Below, piece after piece: positions 1 to 6,607 of a stretch of 23,698 bases of DNA; the stretch's first letter is position 1; every line of letters starts with the position of its first letter. The DNA comes from JAGOEX01 sp964630905 (GTDB taxonomy: Bacteria; UBP6; UBA1177): the NCBI GenBank assembly GCA_964630905.1, contig CAZVWR010000052.1:1-23698 (forward strand), written 5' to 3'. The notes below the pieces were generated by a model. It saw only the letters and a program-made list of their open reading frames with translations, was not told the origin of the DNA and did no database searches. The translations under genes and the position numbers were made by a program.

Positions 1-73
1 TTTTTCTGAATTAATCCATCCCAACTCCCTAAATAAACTCCACTTTTCTCAGTTTTCTGGCGAGCAAGATAAT
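1..73. repeat. Direct repeat copy 1 (~73 bp), upstream of the YhcG-like nuclease gene
   Basis: Matches 2472-2544 base for base except at two positions (56 t/g and 65 c/t). Similarity then continues more weakly for about 30 bp into an AT-rich stretch with a -10-like TATAAT at 91-96. The copy begins at the window edge, so its true left end is unseen. It lies about 85 bp before the gene it precedes. The other copy sits in the same orientation before the BRO-N gene. It may be a shared promoter/leader, a recombination site or a duplicated insertion junction. Confidence 0.9.
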
Positions 74-158
74 CTTATATGATTTCTTGATATAATAACT
101 AGAATTTGGTATTGTAAGTTGTTATTACGATTTTTTGGTTTTATCAAATGGTGGTTTT

Positions 159-1214
159 ATGAAACAATTATTCAGTGCTGATAGAGAATACAATTTATGG
201 GTTCAGGGATTAAAGCAAAAGATCCGTTCTGCTCAAATAAAAGCGGCATTAAGTGTCAATACGGAGATGTTGAATTTTTACTGGGAGCTCGGCACCGATA
301 TTGTTGAAAAACAGAAAACTGCAAAATGGGGTGACGGTCTTGTTAATCAGTTGAGCAAAGATTTGACAACCGAATTCCCCGGAATGAAAGGATTTTCACG
401 CAGAAATATTATGTATATTCAACAATGGTACTTGTTCTATAGCCAGTCGGGTTTAATTGGGCAACAAGCTGTTGCCCAAATTGTGCAACAAGTTGTTGCA
501 CAATTATCTGGAATACCGTGGGGACACAATATCACAATAATTTCAAAGTGTAAGAATGTTGACGAAGCTCTTTTTTATGTTCAGGCAACTGCAAAAAACA
601 ACTGGTCCCGTTCAGTTCTAACCCATCAGATTGAAGGAAGGCTTTTTGAAAGAGAGGGAAAAGCCATAAATAATTTTCAATCCACATTGCCGGTTCCACA
701 ATCAGATCTTGCAGTTCAGACGCTGAAAGATCCGTATATTTTCGACTTTATGACAATAAGACAGCAACATGATGAAAAGGAATTGGAAGATGCGCTGATC
801 AGTCATGTTACAAAATTCCTGCTTGAACTTGGCGCGGGGTTTTCATATATCGGCAGACAATATAAAATAGAAATTGATGGTGACGAATTCTTCATTGATC
901 TTCTGTTTTATCATCTAAAATTACACTGTTATGTTGTTGTTGAATTAAAAACAGTGAAATTCCAACCGGAATTTGCCGGTAAACTTAATTTTTATGTTTC
1001 CTCAATTGACGAAATACTGAAAACCGAAAGAGATGATCCGACAATTGGGATATTGATCTGTAAATCTAAGAATAACACCGTTGTTGAATATTCAATTAAA
1101 GACATAAACAAACCCATAGGAGTTAGCCGTTATAACATCGTCAGCAATCTTGAAGAAAAGATTAAATCTTCACTCCAGACAATTGAAGAAATTGAAAAAG
1201 AGATGGAGAGCTGA
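159..1214 (+). CDS. YhcG/DUF1016-type PD-(D/E)XK nuclease family protein
   Basis: A 351-aa protein with the two parts of the YhcG family. The N-terminal helical DUF1016 domain (about residues 10-150) carries the family's 'FSRRNIMYIQQWY' and 'IPWGHN' signatures. The C-terminal restriction-endonuclease-like fold (about 200-340) has D247 in the FFIDLLFYH strand and E262-x-K264 in VVELK, which forms a plausible D...ExK metal site. Family members are DNA-acting nucleases found in accessory and restriction-associated regions; the substrate here is unknown. I chose ATG 159, preceded by GGTGG 5 nt upstream. A TTG at 135 is in frame but has no ribosome site. Residues 100-120 contain a duplicated QQxVAQ peptide encoded by two DNA palindromes. 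The gene is flanked by a direct repeat and is AT-rich compared with the core genes, consistent with transfer. It looks intact. Confidence 0.9.
   Translation: MKQLFSADREYNLWVQGLKQKIRSAQIKAALSVNTEMLNFYWELGTDIVEKQKTAKWGDGLVNQLSKDLTTEFPGMKGFSRRNIMYIQQWYLFYSQSGLIGQQAVAQIVQQVVAQLSGIPWGHNITIISKCKNVDEALFYVQATAKNNWSRSVLTHQIEGRLFEREGKAINNFQSTLPVPQSDLAVQTLKDPYIFDFMTIRQQHDEKELEDALISHVTKFLLELGAGFSYIGRQYKIEIDGDEFFIDLLFYHLKLHCYVVVELKTVKFQPEFAGKLNFYVSSIDEILKTERDDPTIGILICKSKNNTVVEYSIKDINKPIGVSRYNIVSNLEEKIKSSLQTIEEIEKEMES
457..479. repeat. Palindrome 1 inside the YhcG-like gene
   Basis: Perfect 10-bp inverted arms (TTGGGCAACA / TGTTGCCCAA) around a 3-nt centre. It encodes GQQAVAQ in frame. It touches palindrome 2 at position 479, and the two share the core GCAACA-AG(C/T)-TGTTGC. 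Confidence 0.95.
479..505. repeat. Palindrome 2 inside the YhcG-like gene
   Basis: Perfect 13-bp inverted arms (left arm AATTGTGCAACAA) around a single central G, 27 nt in all. It encodes VQQVVAQ in frame and so repeats the peptide of palindrome 1. It lies directly before the conserved IPWGHN motif, so the duplication is at a domain-internal loop. Confidence 0.95.
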
Positions 1215-1248
1215 CTCCATTTCACCTTAATAAATCAGTCGATTTTTT

Positions 1249-1344
1249 CTACCCCTTCCCCTTCAGCATTTCCTCTTCATGTTTGAGGAAATATTCGATG
1301 GTTTCGATGCGGATGTTGAAGGTGGCTCCGGGTTTGTTCTGGTA
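1249..1344 (-). pseudogene. Decayed C-terminal tail of an unidentified gene (31 codons)
   Basis: Reading the minus strand gives 31 clean codons ending in TAG (..PGATFNIRIETIEYFL.., ending ..MLKGKG). The peptide is amphipathic and protein-like. It is interrupted upstream by an in-frame TAA (complement of 1345-1347), and no start codon or ribosome site is present. Its base composition is more GC-rich than the flanks. It sits in the 236-bp gap between two plus-strand genes, which otherwise holds only AT-rich leader sequence. I read it as a remnant of a lost gene. I do not recognise the family, and chance remains possible. Confidence 0.4.
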
Positions 1345-1450
1345 TTACAATTGAAAAAGCTAATTTTTACCGAGTGCAAGAAACATTTCCTTGTAAAATT
1401 GAAGTACGGATATAAAATTTAACAACTTTGAAAAATGAGGAGGTCTGGAT

Positions 1451-2224
1451 ATGAAAGGTTCCTACACAAAAGCAGTTGAATACGAACTTAACCGTACAAA
1501 AAATTATAAACCCGGAATATTAAGCGAAGACGACCTCTCCCATCTGCCTGAAATAGTGAAAAAATATATCCGCTACACAGGTTTTGCCGGAAAAGAAAAA
1601 ATCTTAAATTTCAGAGCAGAGTTTAAAGGCGGTATCCGGTTTAAGCCTGAAGAAGAATATATGCCTTTGAAATCGGTTCAATACAATTTTATGGATATTC
1701 ATTCGCGGTTATTTTATATCGTGGCTAAAAAAAGTGGCATACCGGCAATCGGACTCCATTTATACAGAGATGCAAAAGCGATCTTTAAAGTGAAAATTCT
1801 GGGGTTGTTCACTGTTGTTGATGCTTCCGGTCCTAAAATGGATCAAGGAGAAACGGTTACTGTGCTGAATGATATGTTTTTTATGGCTCCGGGGGCACTT
1901 ATAGACAAAAGAATCCAATGGGAAGAAATTGATGATTTGACCGTGGAAGCAATATTCACAAACGGTAACAGTAAAGTCAGCGCATTATTATATTTTGATA
2001 AGGAAGGAAAATTGTTGAATTTTTTAAGCAATGACCGTTTTGAAACGAACGGAAAGGAATATATCAACAATCCATGGGAAACACCCACATCAGAATACAA
2101 AGATATAGACGGATATAGAATCCCGTCAAAGGCAAAACTGATATATAAAAGACCTGAAGGTGATTTCTGTTACGGTGAATTTGAACTCGTAAGTATGGAA
2201 TATAATTGCAGAGAATTGAAATAG
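1451..2224 (+). CDS. DUF6544-like protein of unknown function
   Basis: A 257-aa protein matching my memory of the DUF6544 pattern. An N-terminal 'LPEIVKKYIRYTG' block (about 32-44) is followed by β-rich segments with 'SVQYNF', 'DASGPKMDQGETV' (about 125-137), 'WEEIDDLTVEA' (about 157-167), 'LSNDRFETNGKEYINNPWETP' split over about 193-213, and 'DGYRIPSKAKLIY' (about 220-232). No signal peptide is visible. Longer members often have an N-terminal membrane segment that is missing here. Start ATG 1451 follows a good GAGGAGG ribosome site 7 nt upstream. A 59-aa gene follows after 36 nt and may be cotranscribed. The biochemical role is unknown; some relatives lie near stress or membrane genes, but nothing local supports a specific job. 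Confidence 0.7.
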   Translation: MKGSYTKAVEYELNRTKNYKPGILSEDDLSHLPEIVKKYIRYTGFAGKEKILNFRAEFKGGIRFKPEEEYMPLKSVQYNFMDIHSRLFYIVAKKSGIPAIGLHLYRDAKAIFKVKILGLFTVVDASGPKMDQGETVTVLNDMFFMAPGALIDKRIQWEEIDDLTVEAIFTNGNSKVSALLYFDKEGKLLNFLSNDRFETNGKEYINNPWETPTSEYKDIDGYRIPSKAKLIYKRPEGDFCYGEFELVSMEYNCRELK

Positions 2225-2260
2225 AACTGATTGTTAGTTTAAGAAAACGAGGAGAATAAT

Positions 2261-2440
2261 ATGCCGAAACCACAGGACAAAGAAACAAGATATTTCATTG
2301 ATCTGGATCTCAAAACCATGAAAATCATCGGCTGGAACTACGATCAACGGGAAGAACTCGTAAAACAGAAGCTGCCGCCCTCGAAAGTCAGAATCTACAT
2401 AACAAAAGGGCAATACAATAAACTTGTGAAGGAAGATTAG
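2261..2440 (+). CDS. Small hypothetical protein (59 aa)
   Basis: An intact short reading frame, ATG to TAG, preceded by an AGGAG-type ribosome site 8 nt upstream (CGAGGAGAATAAT). The protein begins MPKPQDKETRYFIDLDLKTM and is charged and soluble. It contains a short β-strand-like start (RYFIDLDLKTMKIIGW) and a basic C-terminal part ending in KLVKED. I do not recognise a family. It is the second gene after the DUF6544-like gene. Its stop codon lies inside a 10-bp inverted repeat whose partner arm is in direct repeat copy 2. The clean ribosome site and frame argue for a real gene. Confidence 0.6.
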   Translation: MPKPQDKETRYFIDLDLKTMKIIGWNYDQREELVKQKLPPSKVRIYITKGQYNKLVKED

Positions 2441-2503
2441 GGAGTTTACATGACCCCTTTTTCTACACATATTTTTCTGAATTAATCCATCCCAACTCCC
2501 TAA
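2437..2503. repeat. Spaced inverted repeat spanning the 59-aa gene stop and direct repeat copy 2
   Basis: TTAGGGAGTT at 2437-2446 and its exact complement AACTCCCTAA at 2494-2503, with a 47-nt spacer. It could form a weak hairpin at the end of the upstream transcript. It could also mean that the repeat element begins earlier than the part shared with copy 1. A chance match of 10 bp is possible. Confidence 0.4.
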
Positions 2504-2544
2504 ATAAACTCCACTTTTCTCAGTTTGCTGGCGAGTAAGATAAT
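2472..2544. repeat. Direct repeat copy 2 (~73 bp), upstream of the BRO-N gene
   Basis: Matches 1-73 with two mismatches in 73 bp, in the same orientation, 2471 bp away. A weaker match follows into an AT-rich region with TATATT at 2561-2566, at nearly the same place as TATAAT in copy 1. Together the copies bracket the YhcG-like nuclease, the gene remnant, the DUF6544-like gene and the 59-aa gene. Confidence 0.9.
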
Positions 2545-2680
2545 TTATCTGAATTTCTTGTATATTAATTTAAACTGTTGTAATATCAATTGAGCGTTAG
2601 AATTAAATTTTGTGATTTTTCCTGTTTTTGAGTATAAAGCGGAATGATCTTTAAAAATGAAAGATTTTCTGAGGTGTTGA

Positions 2681-3523
2681 ATGACTAAAGAGACGGCAAT
2701 TAAAATTTTTGAGCAGAAAAGAGTTCGTTCTGCATGGAATGATGATGAAGAGAAATGGTATTTTTCAATTGTGGATGTTATCGGAATATTAACGGAAAGT
2801 CCTAATCCGAATAATTATTGGAAAGTGCTCAAACACAGATTAGTAAAAGAAGGGAACGAGTCGGTTACAAATTGTAACCAACTGAAAATGATCTCTTCTG
2901 ACGGGAAATATTACAAAACAGATGTGGCAGACACAGAACAGTTGTTTCGCCTTATACAATCAATACCTTCTCCCAAGGCTGAACCATTTAAAATGTGGTT
3001 GGCAAAAGTAGGTCGAGAAAGAATTGATGAGATTGAAGACCCTGAAATCGGAATTGACCGCTTGATGGAAACATATTTAAGGAAAGGATACTCAAAAGAG
3101 TGGATAAATCAGCGGTTGAAAAGTATTGAGATCAGAAAAGAACTTACAGACGAATGGGAAAAAAGAGGAGTTAAAAAAGGGAATGAATTTGCAATCTTAA
3201 CAGATGATATAACTGAAGCATGGAGCGGATTTAAAACAAAAGAATATAAAAATTACAAAGGACTGAAGAAAGAAAATCTTCGTGACCACATGACAAATCT
3301 TGAACTTGTACTTAACATGCTTGCAGAAGCCACCACGACTGAAATATCAAAAGAGAAAAAACCTGAAAATTTTGAAGAGAACAGAAAAATTGCAAAGCAA
3401 GGCGGAAAAATAGCTGGAAATACAAGAAAAGAAATCGAAAAAAAGACAGGCAAAAAGATCGTTTCAAAAACAAATGCCAATGAACTGACAAAAAAAGAAA
3501 CTAAGCAGCTTTCCAGCGATTAA
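2681..3523 (+). CDS. BRO-N (phage antirepressor-like) domain protein
   Basis: A 280-aa protein. Its N-terminal BRO-N/antirepressor-type domain (about residues 1-110) shows 'KRVRSAWNDDEEKWYFSIVDVIGIL' spread over about 13-37, then 'YWKVLKHRL' and 'PSPKAEPFKMWLAKVGRERIDEIEDP' over about 96-121. BRO-N domains are DNA-binding modules first described in baculovirus and phage proteins. The middle (about 120-240) is helical, with 'AWSGFKTKEYKNYKGLKKENLRDHM'-like elements seen in chromosomal relatives. The C-terminus is Lys-rich (GGKIAGNTRKEIEKKTGKKI). ATG 2681 follows GAGGTG by 4 nt. No phage structural, integrase or lysis gene is nearby, so this is a stand-alone accessory regulator or a domesticated copy. 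It ends 30 bp from the convergent dehydrogenase gene. Confidence 0.85.
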   Translation: MTKETAIKIFEQKRVRSAWNDDEEKWYFSIVDVIGILTESPNPNNYWKVLKHRLVKEGNESVTNCNQLKMISSDGKYYKTDVADTEQLFRLIQSIPSPKAEPFKMWLAKVGRERIDEIEDPEIGIDRLMETYLRKGYSKEWINQRLKSIEIRKELTDEWEKRGVKKGNEFAILTDDITEAWSGFKTKEYKNYKGLKKENLRDHMTNLELVLNMLAEATTTEISKEKKPENFEENRKIAKQGGKIAGNTRKEIEKKTGKKIVSKTNANELTKKETKQLSSD

Positions 3524-3553
3524 AACAACCATATCTAATTTCAAAAAAAGAAT

Positions 3554-4615
3554 CTATCTTCCGAGTTTAGACCATTTGGGTTCAAACATCAGTTTTACTT
3601 CCTTGCCGGTTTCGACCGATTCATAGATCGCGTTTATGAGTTCGAGCGATTTTCTTCCCTCAAGTCCGTCAACGAGGGCGTGAGTTCCGTTTTGTATTGA
3701 ATCTATTACACTTTCAAGATATCTGATGTGGCCGAATCCATAGACACTGGGTGGATTTTCACTGTATTTTTGAAGAATTTCTGCTCTTTTTTCTGCTGAT
3801 TCATCTTCAAAGTTCCATTCTTCTATTCTGTTTACTGAAAAACCGCCGATGACACAGCTTCCTTTTTCACCGAGAATGGATAGAGAGCCTTCAAGATCTT
3901 TCGGTCTGGTCGCAGTTGTCGCTTCAACAATGCCGATAGCTCCGCTTTTAAAACGGATTATTGCGGCACAGGTGTCGTCAACTTCAATTTTTGAAAGATA
4001 TGTCCCGTTCATCGCCATTACGCTGACCGGTTCACCGAGCATCCATTCAAGAAGGTCAATGTGGTGACTTGCCTGGTTTGCGATCACTCCGCCGTCAAGA
4101 GCCCATGTTCCCCGCCACGGATCTGAATCGTAATATTCCTGAGTTCTGCACCATCTGACTCTCACTGTTCCCATGACAATTTTTCCAAACCCCCCTTCTT
4201 TGATCTTTTTCCGCAATATCTGGACAGGAAGGTTGAACCGGTTCTGCTTCACAACGAAAAGTTTTACTCCGTTGATGTCGCAGGTTTTTATCATTCTGTC
4301 GGCATCCGAAAGTTTAAGCGCCATCGGTTTTTCACAAACAATGTGCTTTTTAAATTTATTAGCAATATCAATAACATGCTCAGGGTGCATTCCGCTTGGA
4401 GTCAGAATTGTAACAACATCGGTTTCAGGGTGTTCTGAAAGCATTTCGTTGTAGTCTGTGTACCATGGCACATTTGCGTTTTTTCCTGCGACTTCAGCTT
4501 TTTCGCTGATAATGTCACAAACTGCGACAAGTTCCGCTTTTTCAATGTCACGGATTGCTTCAAGATGTTTTTTCAGGATCCTTCCGCAACCGACGATTGC
4601 AAATTTAACGGTCAT
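3554..4615 (-). CDS. Gfo/Idh/MocA dehydrogenase, probable UDP-GlcNAc-uronate 3-dehydrogenase (WlbA/WbpB-like)
   Basis: A 353-aa NAD-dependent sugar oxidoreductase. The N-terminal Rossmann fold has G9-C-G-R in 'IVGCGRI', and the family's catalytic-lysine motif is E95-K96-P97. The substrate region carries 'RTQEYYDSDPWRGTWALDGG' (about 157-176) and H184/H185/D187 in 'QASHHIDLLE'. These match what I recall of WlbA/WbpB enzymes, which oxidise C3 of UDP-N-acetylglucosaminuronate during synthesis of diacetamido-uronic acid sugars of surface polysaccharides (EC 1.1.1.335). The exact substrate is an inference; no partner aminotransferase or acetyltransferase lies in the window. ATG 4615 overlaps the nrdR stop by 4 nt (ATGA), so translation is probably coupled to nrdR. 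Confidence 0.85.
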   Translation of the reverse strand: MTVKFAIVGCGRILKKHLEAIRDIEKAELVAVCDIISEKAEVAGKNANVPWYTDYNEMLSEHPETDVVTILTPSGMHPEHVIDIANKFKKHIVCEKPMALKLSDADRMIKTCDINGVKLFVVKQNRFNLPVQILRKKIKEGGFGKIVMGTVRVRWCRTQEYYDSDPWRGTWALDGGVIANQASHHIDLLEWMLGEPVSVMAMNGTYLSKIEVDDTCAAIIRFKSGAIGIVEATTATRPKDLEGSLSILGEKGSCVIGGFSVNRIEEWNFEDESAEKRAEILQKYSENPPSVYGFGHIRYLESVIDSIQNGTHALVDGLEGRKSLELINAIYESVETGKEVKLMFEPKWSKLGR

Positions 4616-5061
4616 TTATGAACCTCTTTGGCTTCTGTAATAAAATCAGACGGTTCTCTGAATTCCTTGTAAACCGAAGCAAACCTGATGAATGCGATCT
4701 TGTCTATTTTTTTCAGCTGCTGCATTACAAGATCTCCGATAACCGAACTTTCGATCTCTTTTTTCTCATATCCCTGAACAGTTTTTTCAATAGTATCAAT
4801 TATCTGTTCAATCACTTCAGCAGACACCGGTCTTTTCTGACAGCTTATCAGAAGTCCTTTTTTGATCTTATTCCGGTCAAACGGTTCCCTTTCCCCGTTC
4901 TTTTTTTTGACTATCGGCATAACTTCTTCGATCCGTTCGTAAGTTGTGTATCTTCCGCCGCAGTCTTCACATTCCCTTCTTCTTCTGATCTCTGAATCGT
5001 CTTTTGTAGATCTTGAATCAATTACCTTGTCTTTAAGTGAGTTGCAGAATGGACATTTCAT
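4612..5061 (-). CDS. nrdR: Transcriptional repressor NrdR
   Basis: A 149-aa protein of normal NrdR length. An N-terminal zinc ribbon with C3-x2-C6 and C31-x2-C34 leads into 'RYTTYERIE', then an ATP-cone domain (about 48-137) with 'KKNGEREPFDRNKIKKGL' and 'FIRFASVYKEF'. NrdR senses ATP/dATP and represses ribonucleotide reductase operons by binding paired NrdR boxes. No nrd gene is in the window, so its targets lie elsewhere. It sits 21 nt after glyA, an arrangement found in many bacteria, and overlaps the downstream dehydrogenase by 4 nt. Its ribosome site is weak (GGAAAAAACC before ATG), suggesting modest translation. Confidence 0.97.
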   Translation of the reverse strand: MKCPFCNSLKDKVIDSRSTKDDSEIRRRRECEDCGGRYTTYERIEEVMPIVKKKNGEREPFDRNKIKKGLLISCQKRPVSAEVIEQIIDTIEKTVQGYEKKEIESSVIGDLVMQQLKKIDKIAFIRFASVYKEFREPSDFITEAKEVHK

Positions 5062-5082
5062 GGTTTTTTCCGTTTTTTACAG

Positions 5083-6375
5083 TTACTTTCTGATGAGAGG
5101 ATATTTCTGACAGATTTTTTTAACTTCAGCGCGCACTTCTTCGATCACGGAATCATCAATTACAGATGAATCAATGCCGATCTTAGGCGAAAACTCGTTT
5201 GTTTTGATGTTCATTATGATCTTGTCCATAAGTCTTGCCACAAGGCGGACATCTTCTTCGTTAAGTCCTCTTGTTGTCAGAAATGGTGTTCCGACCCTGA
5301 TACCGCTTGTAATGAATGGTGACTGATCGTCAAAAGGAACCATGTTCTTGTTCACTGTGATATGTGCCTTGTCGAGTGCTTTTTCAGTGATCTTGCCTGT
5401 TTTACCTTTGTTTCTAAGGTCAATGAGCATCAGATGGTTGTCTGTCCCTTTTGAAACAAGGTGATAACCCATTTTGTTGAATTCATCTGCCATGGCAGCG
5501 GCATTTTTCACAACTTTCTGCTGATAGACTTTGAATTCTTCGCTCATTGCTTCTTTAAAACAGATCGCTTTTGCGGCAATTATGTGCATCAGCGGTCCGC
5601 CCTGCATTCCCGGGAATACAGCGGAATTAAGTTCTTTTTCGTACTGTTTTTTTGCAAGGATGAGTCCGCTTCTTGGACCTCTCAGAGTTTTATGTGTCGT
5701 CGAAGTTACGAAATCTGCATAAGGAACAGGGCTTGGATGAACTCCCGCCGCGACAAGACCTGCAATGTGGGCCATATCGACCATCATCATTGCACCGACT
5801 TTATCGCAGATCTCCCTGATCCTGGGAAAATCGAAAACTCTCGGATATGCCGAAGCGCCTGCAAGAATGAGCTTAGGTTTGTGTTCAACAGCAAGTCTTT
5901 CAAGTTCAGTATAATCAATTTTTCCGTCAACCGGCGAAACGCCGTAAGGGATTATCTTGTAAAGTTTTCCCGAGAAATTAACGGGACTTCCGTGAGTCAG
6001 ATGTCCGCCGTGATCAAGGTTCATTGCAAGAATTGTGTCTCCCGGCTGAAGAACTGCGAAATATACTCCCATATTCGCCTGAGAACCGCTGTGGGGCTGG
6101 ACATTTGCATATTCAGCGCCGAAAAGTTCACATGCACGGTTAATGGCAAGTTTTTCAACTTCATCCACTACTTCGCAACCGCCGTAATATCTCTTTTTCG
6201 GATAACCTTCGGCATATTTGTTGGTCAGAAGAGATCCCTGAGCCTCCATGACAGCATTACTTGTGAAGTTCTCGCTTGCAATAAGTTCAAGCCCCTCTTC
6301 CTGTCTTTTCGCCTCTTTTTCGATAATTTCAGCCACTTCAGGGTCAACACTTGGAATGTACTTAAGATTCAGCAT
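5083..6375 (-). CDS. glyA: Serine hydroxymethyltransferase
   Basis: A 430-aa PLP enzyme converting serine and tetrahydrofolate to glycine and 5,10-methylene-THF in the cytoplasm. Visible motifs are 'ELIASENFTS' (about 29-39), 'YAEGYPKKRYYGG' (about 54-66), the 'HSGSQAN' loop (95-101), 'DMAHIAGL' (200-207), and the PLP lysine K229 in 'TSTTHKTLRGPRSG'. All expected regions are present without gaps. ATG 6375 is preceded by a strong GGAGGAAATGAT ribosome site; an ATG 5 nt upstream is out of frame and terminates at once. It leads the glyA-nrdR-dehydrogenase operon. A candidate promoter lies at 6418-6445. Confidence 0.98.
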   Translation of the reverse strand: MLNLKYIPSVDPEVAEIIEKEAKRQEEGLELIASENFTSNAVMEAQGSLLTNKYAEGYPKKRYYGGCEVVDEVEKLAINRACELFGAEYANVQPHSGSQANMGVYFAVLQPGDTILAMNLDHGGHLTHGSPVNFSGKLYKIIPYGVSPVDGKIDYTELERLAVEHKPKLILAGASAYPRVFDFPRIREICDKVGAMMMVDMAHIAGLVAAGVHPSPVPYADFVTSTTHKTLRGPRSGLILAKKQYEKELNSAVFPGMQGGPLMHIIAAKAICFKEAMSEEFKVYQQKVVKNAAAMADEFNKMGYHLVSKGTDNHLMLIDLRNKGKTGKITEKALDKAHITVNKNMVPFDDQSPFITSGIRVGTPFLTTRGLNEEDVRLVARLMDKIIMNIKTNEFSPKIGIDSSVIDDSVIEEVRAEVKKICQKYPLIRK

Positions 6376-6417
6376 ATCATTTCCTCCAAAAGAAGATAGT
6401 TAACAAAAAACATATTG

Positions 6418-6445
6418 AGCATAATACATTAAAAAATTTTTGCAA
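6418..6445 (-). promoter_or_regulatory. Candidate sigma70-type promoter of glyA operon
   Basis: On the minus strand, TTGCAA (6445-6440), a 16-nt spacer and TATGCT (6423-6418), about 43 nt before the glyA start. The -10 matches four of six consensus bases. The region is very AT-rich, so the call is tentative. Confidence 0.4.
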
Positions 6446-6517
6446 AAAAACGGAAGAGGCACATTTAAGCACCACAGCTGAGAAATTGATTTTTAAACCA
6501 GGTGAACTTAGCCACAA

Positions 6518-6551
6518 CCGATTTTTGTGCCGATTTTGTGTCGATTTTGTT
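6518..6551. repeat. Three tandem ~11-bp repeats (CCGATTTTGTG type)
   Basis: Units at 6518-6529 (12 bp, one extra T), 6530-6540 and 6541-6551, each reading (C/T)CGATTTTGT(G/T). The 11-bp period is close to one DNA helical turn, so the units face the same side. They lie in the 232-bp divergent region between glyA and the FGE-like lipoprotein gene, 57 bp before the latter's chosen start. They may be an operator or a simple replication-slippage repeat. Confidence 0.8.
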
Positions 6552-6607
6552 GGCATTTATTTTGAAATGTGTCAAAATATGAGCGGATAAAAAAAAGAGG
6601 TTATTCT

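Noticed and set aside
1..2544. Integron attC site or IS ends as the source of the direct repeats
   Set aside because: The repeats show no paired attC core sites or long internal palindrome, no terminal inverted repeats bound the segment, and no transposase or integrase is present. Another recombination mechanism is not excluded.
5461..6399. A 312-codon open frame opposite glyA
   Set aside because: It lies wholly antisense to an unmistakable glyA, has Cys/Phe/Arg-rich composition without motifs and no ribosome site; it is a shadow of codon bias.
6569..6607. GTG 6569 as start of the FGE-like lipoprotein
   Set aside because: There is no ribosome site, the added residues are charged and lengthen the n-region unnaturally, and AAAGAGG fits GTG 6608.
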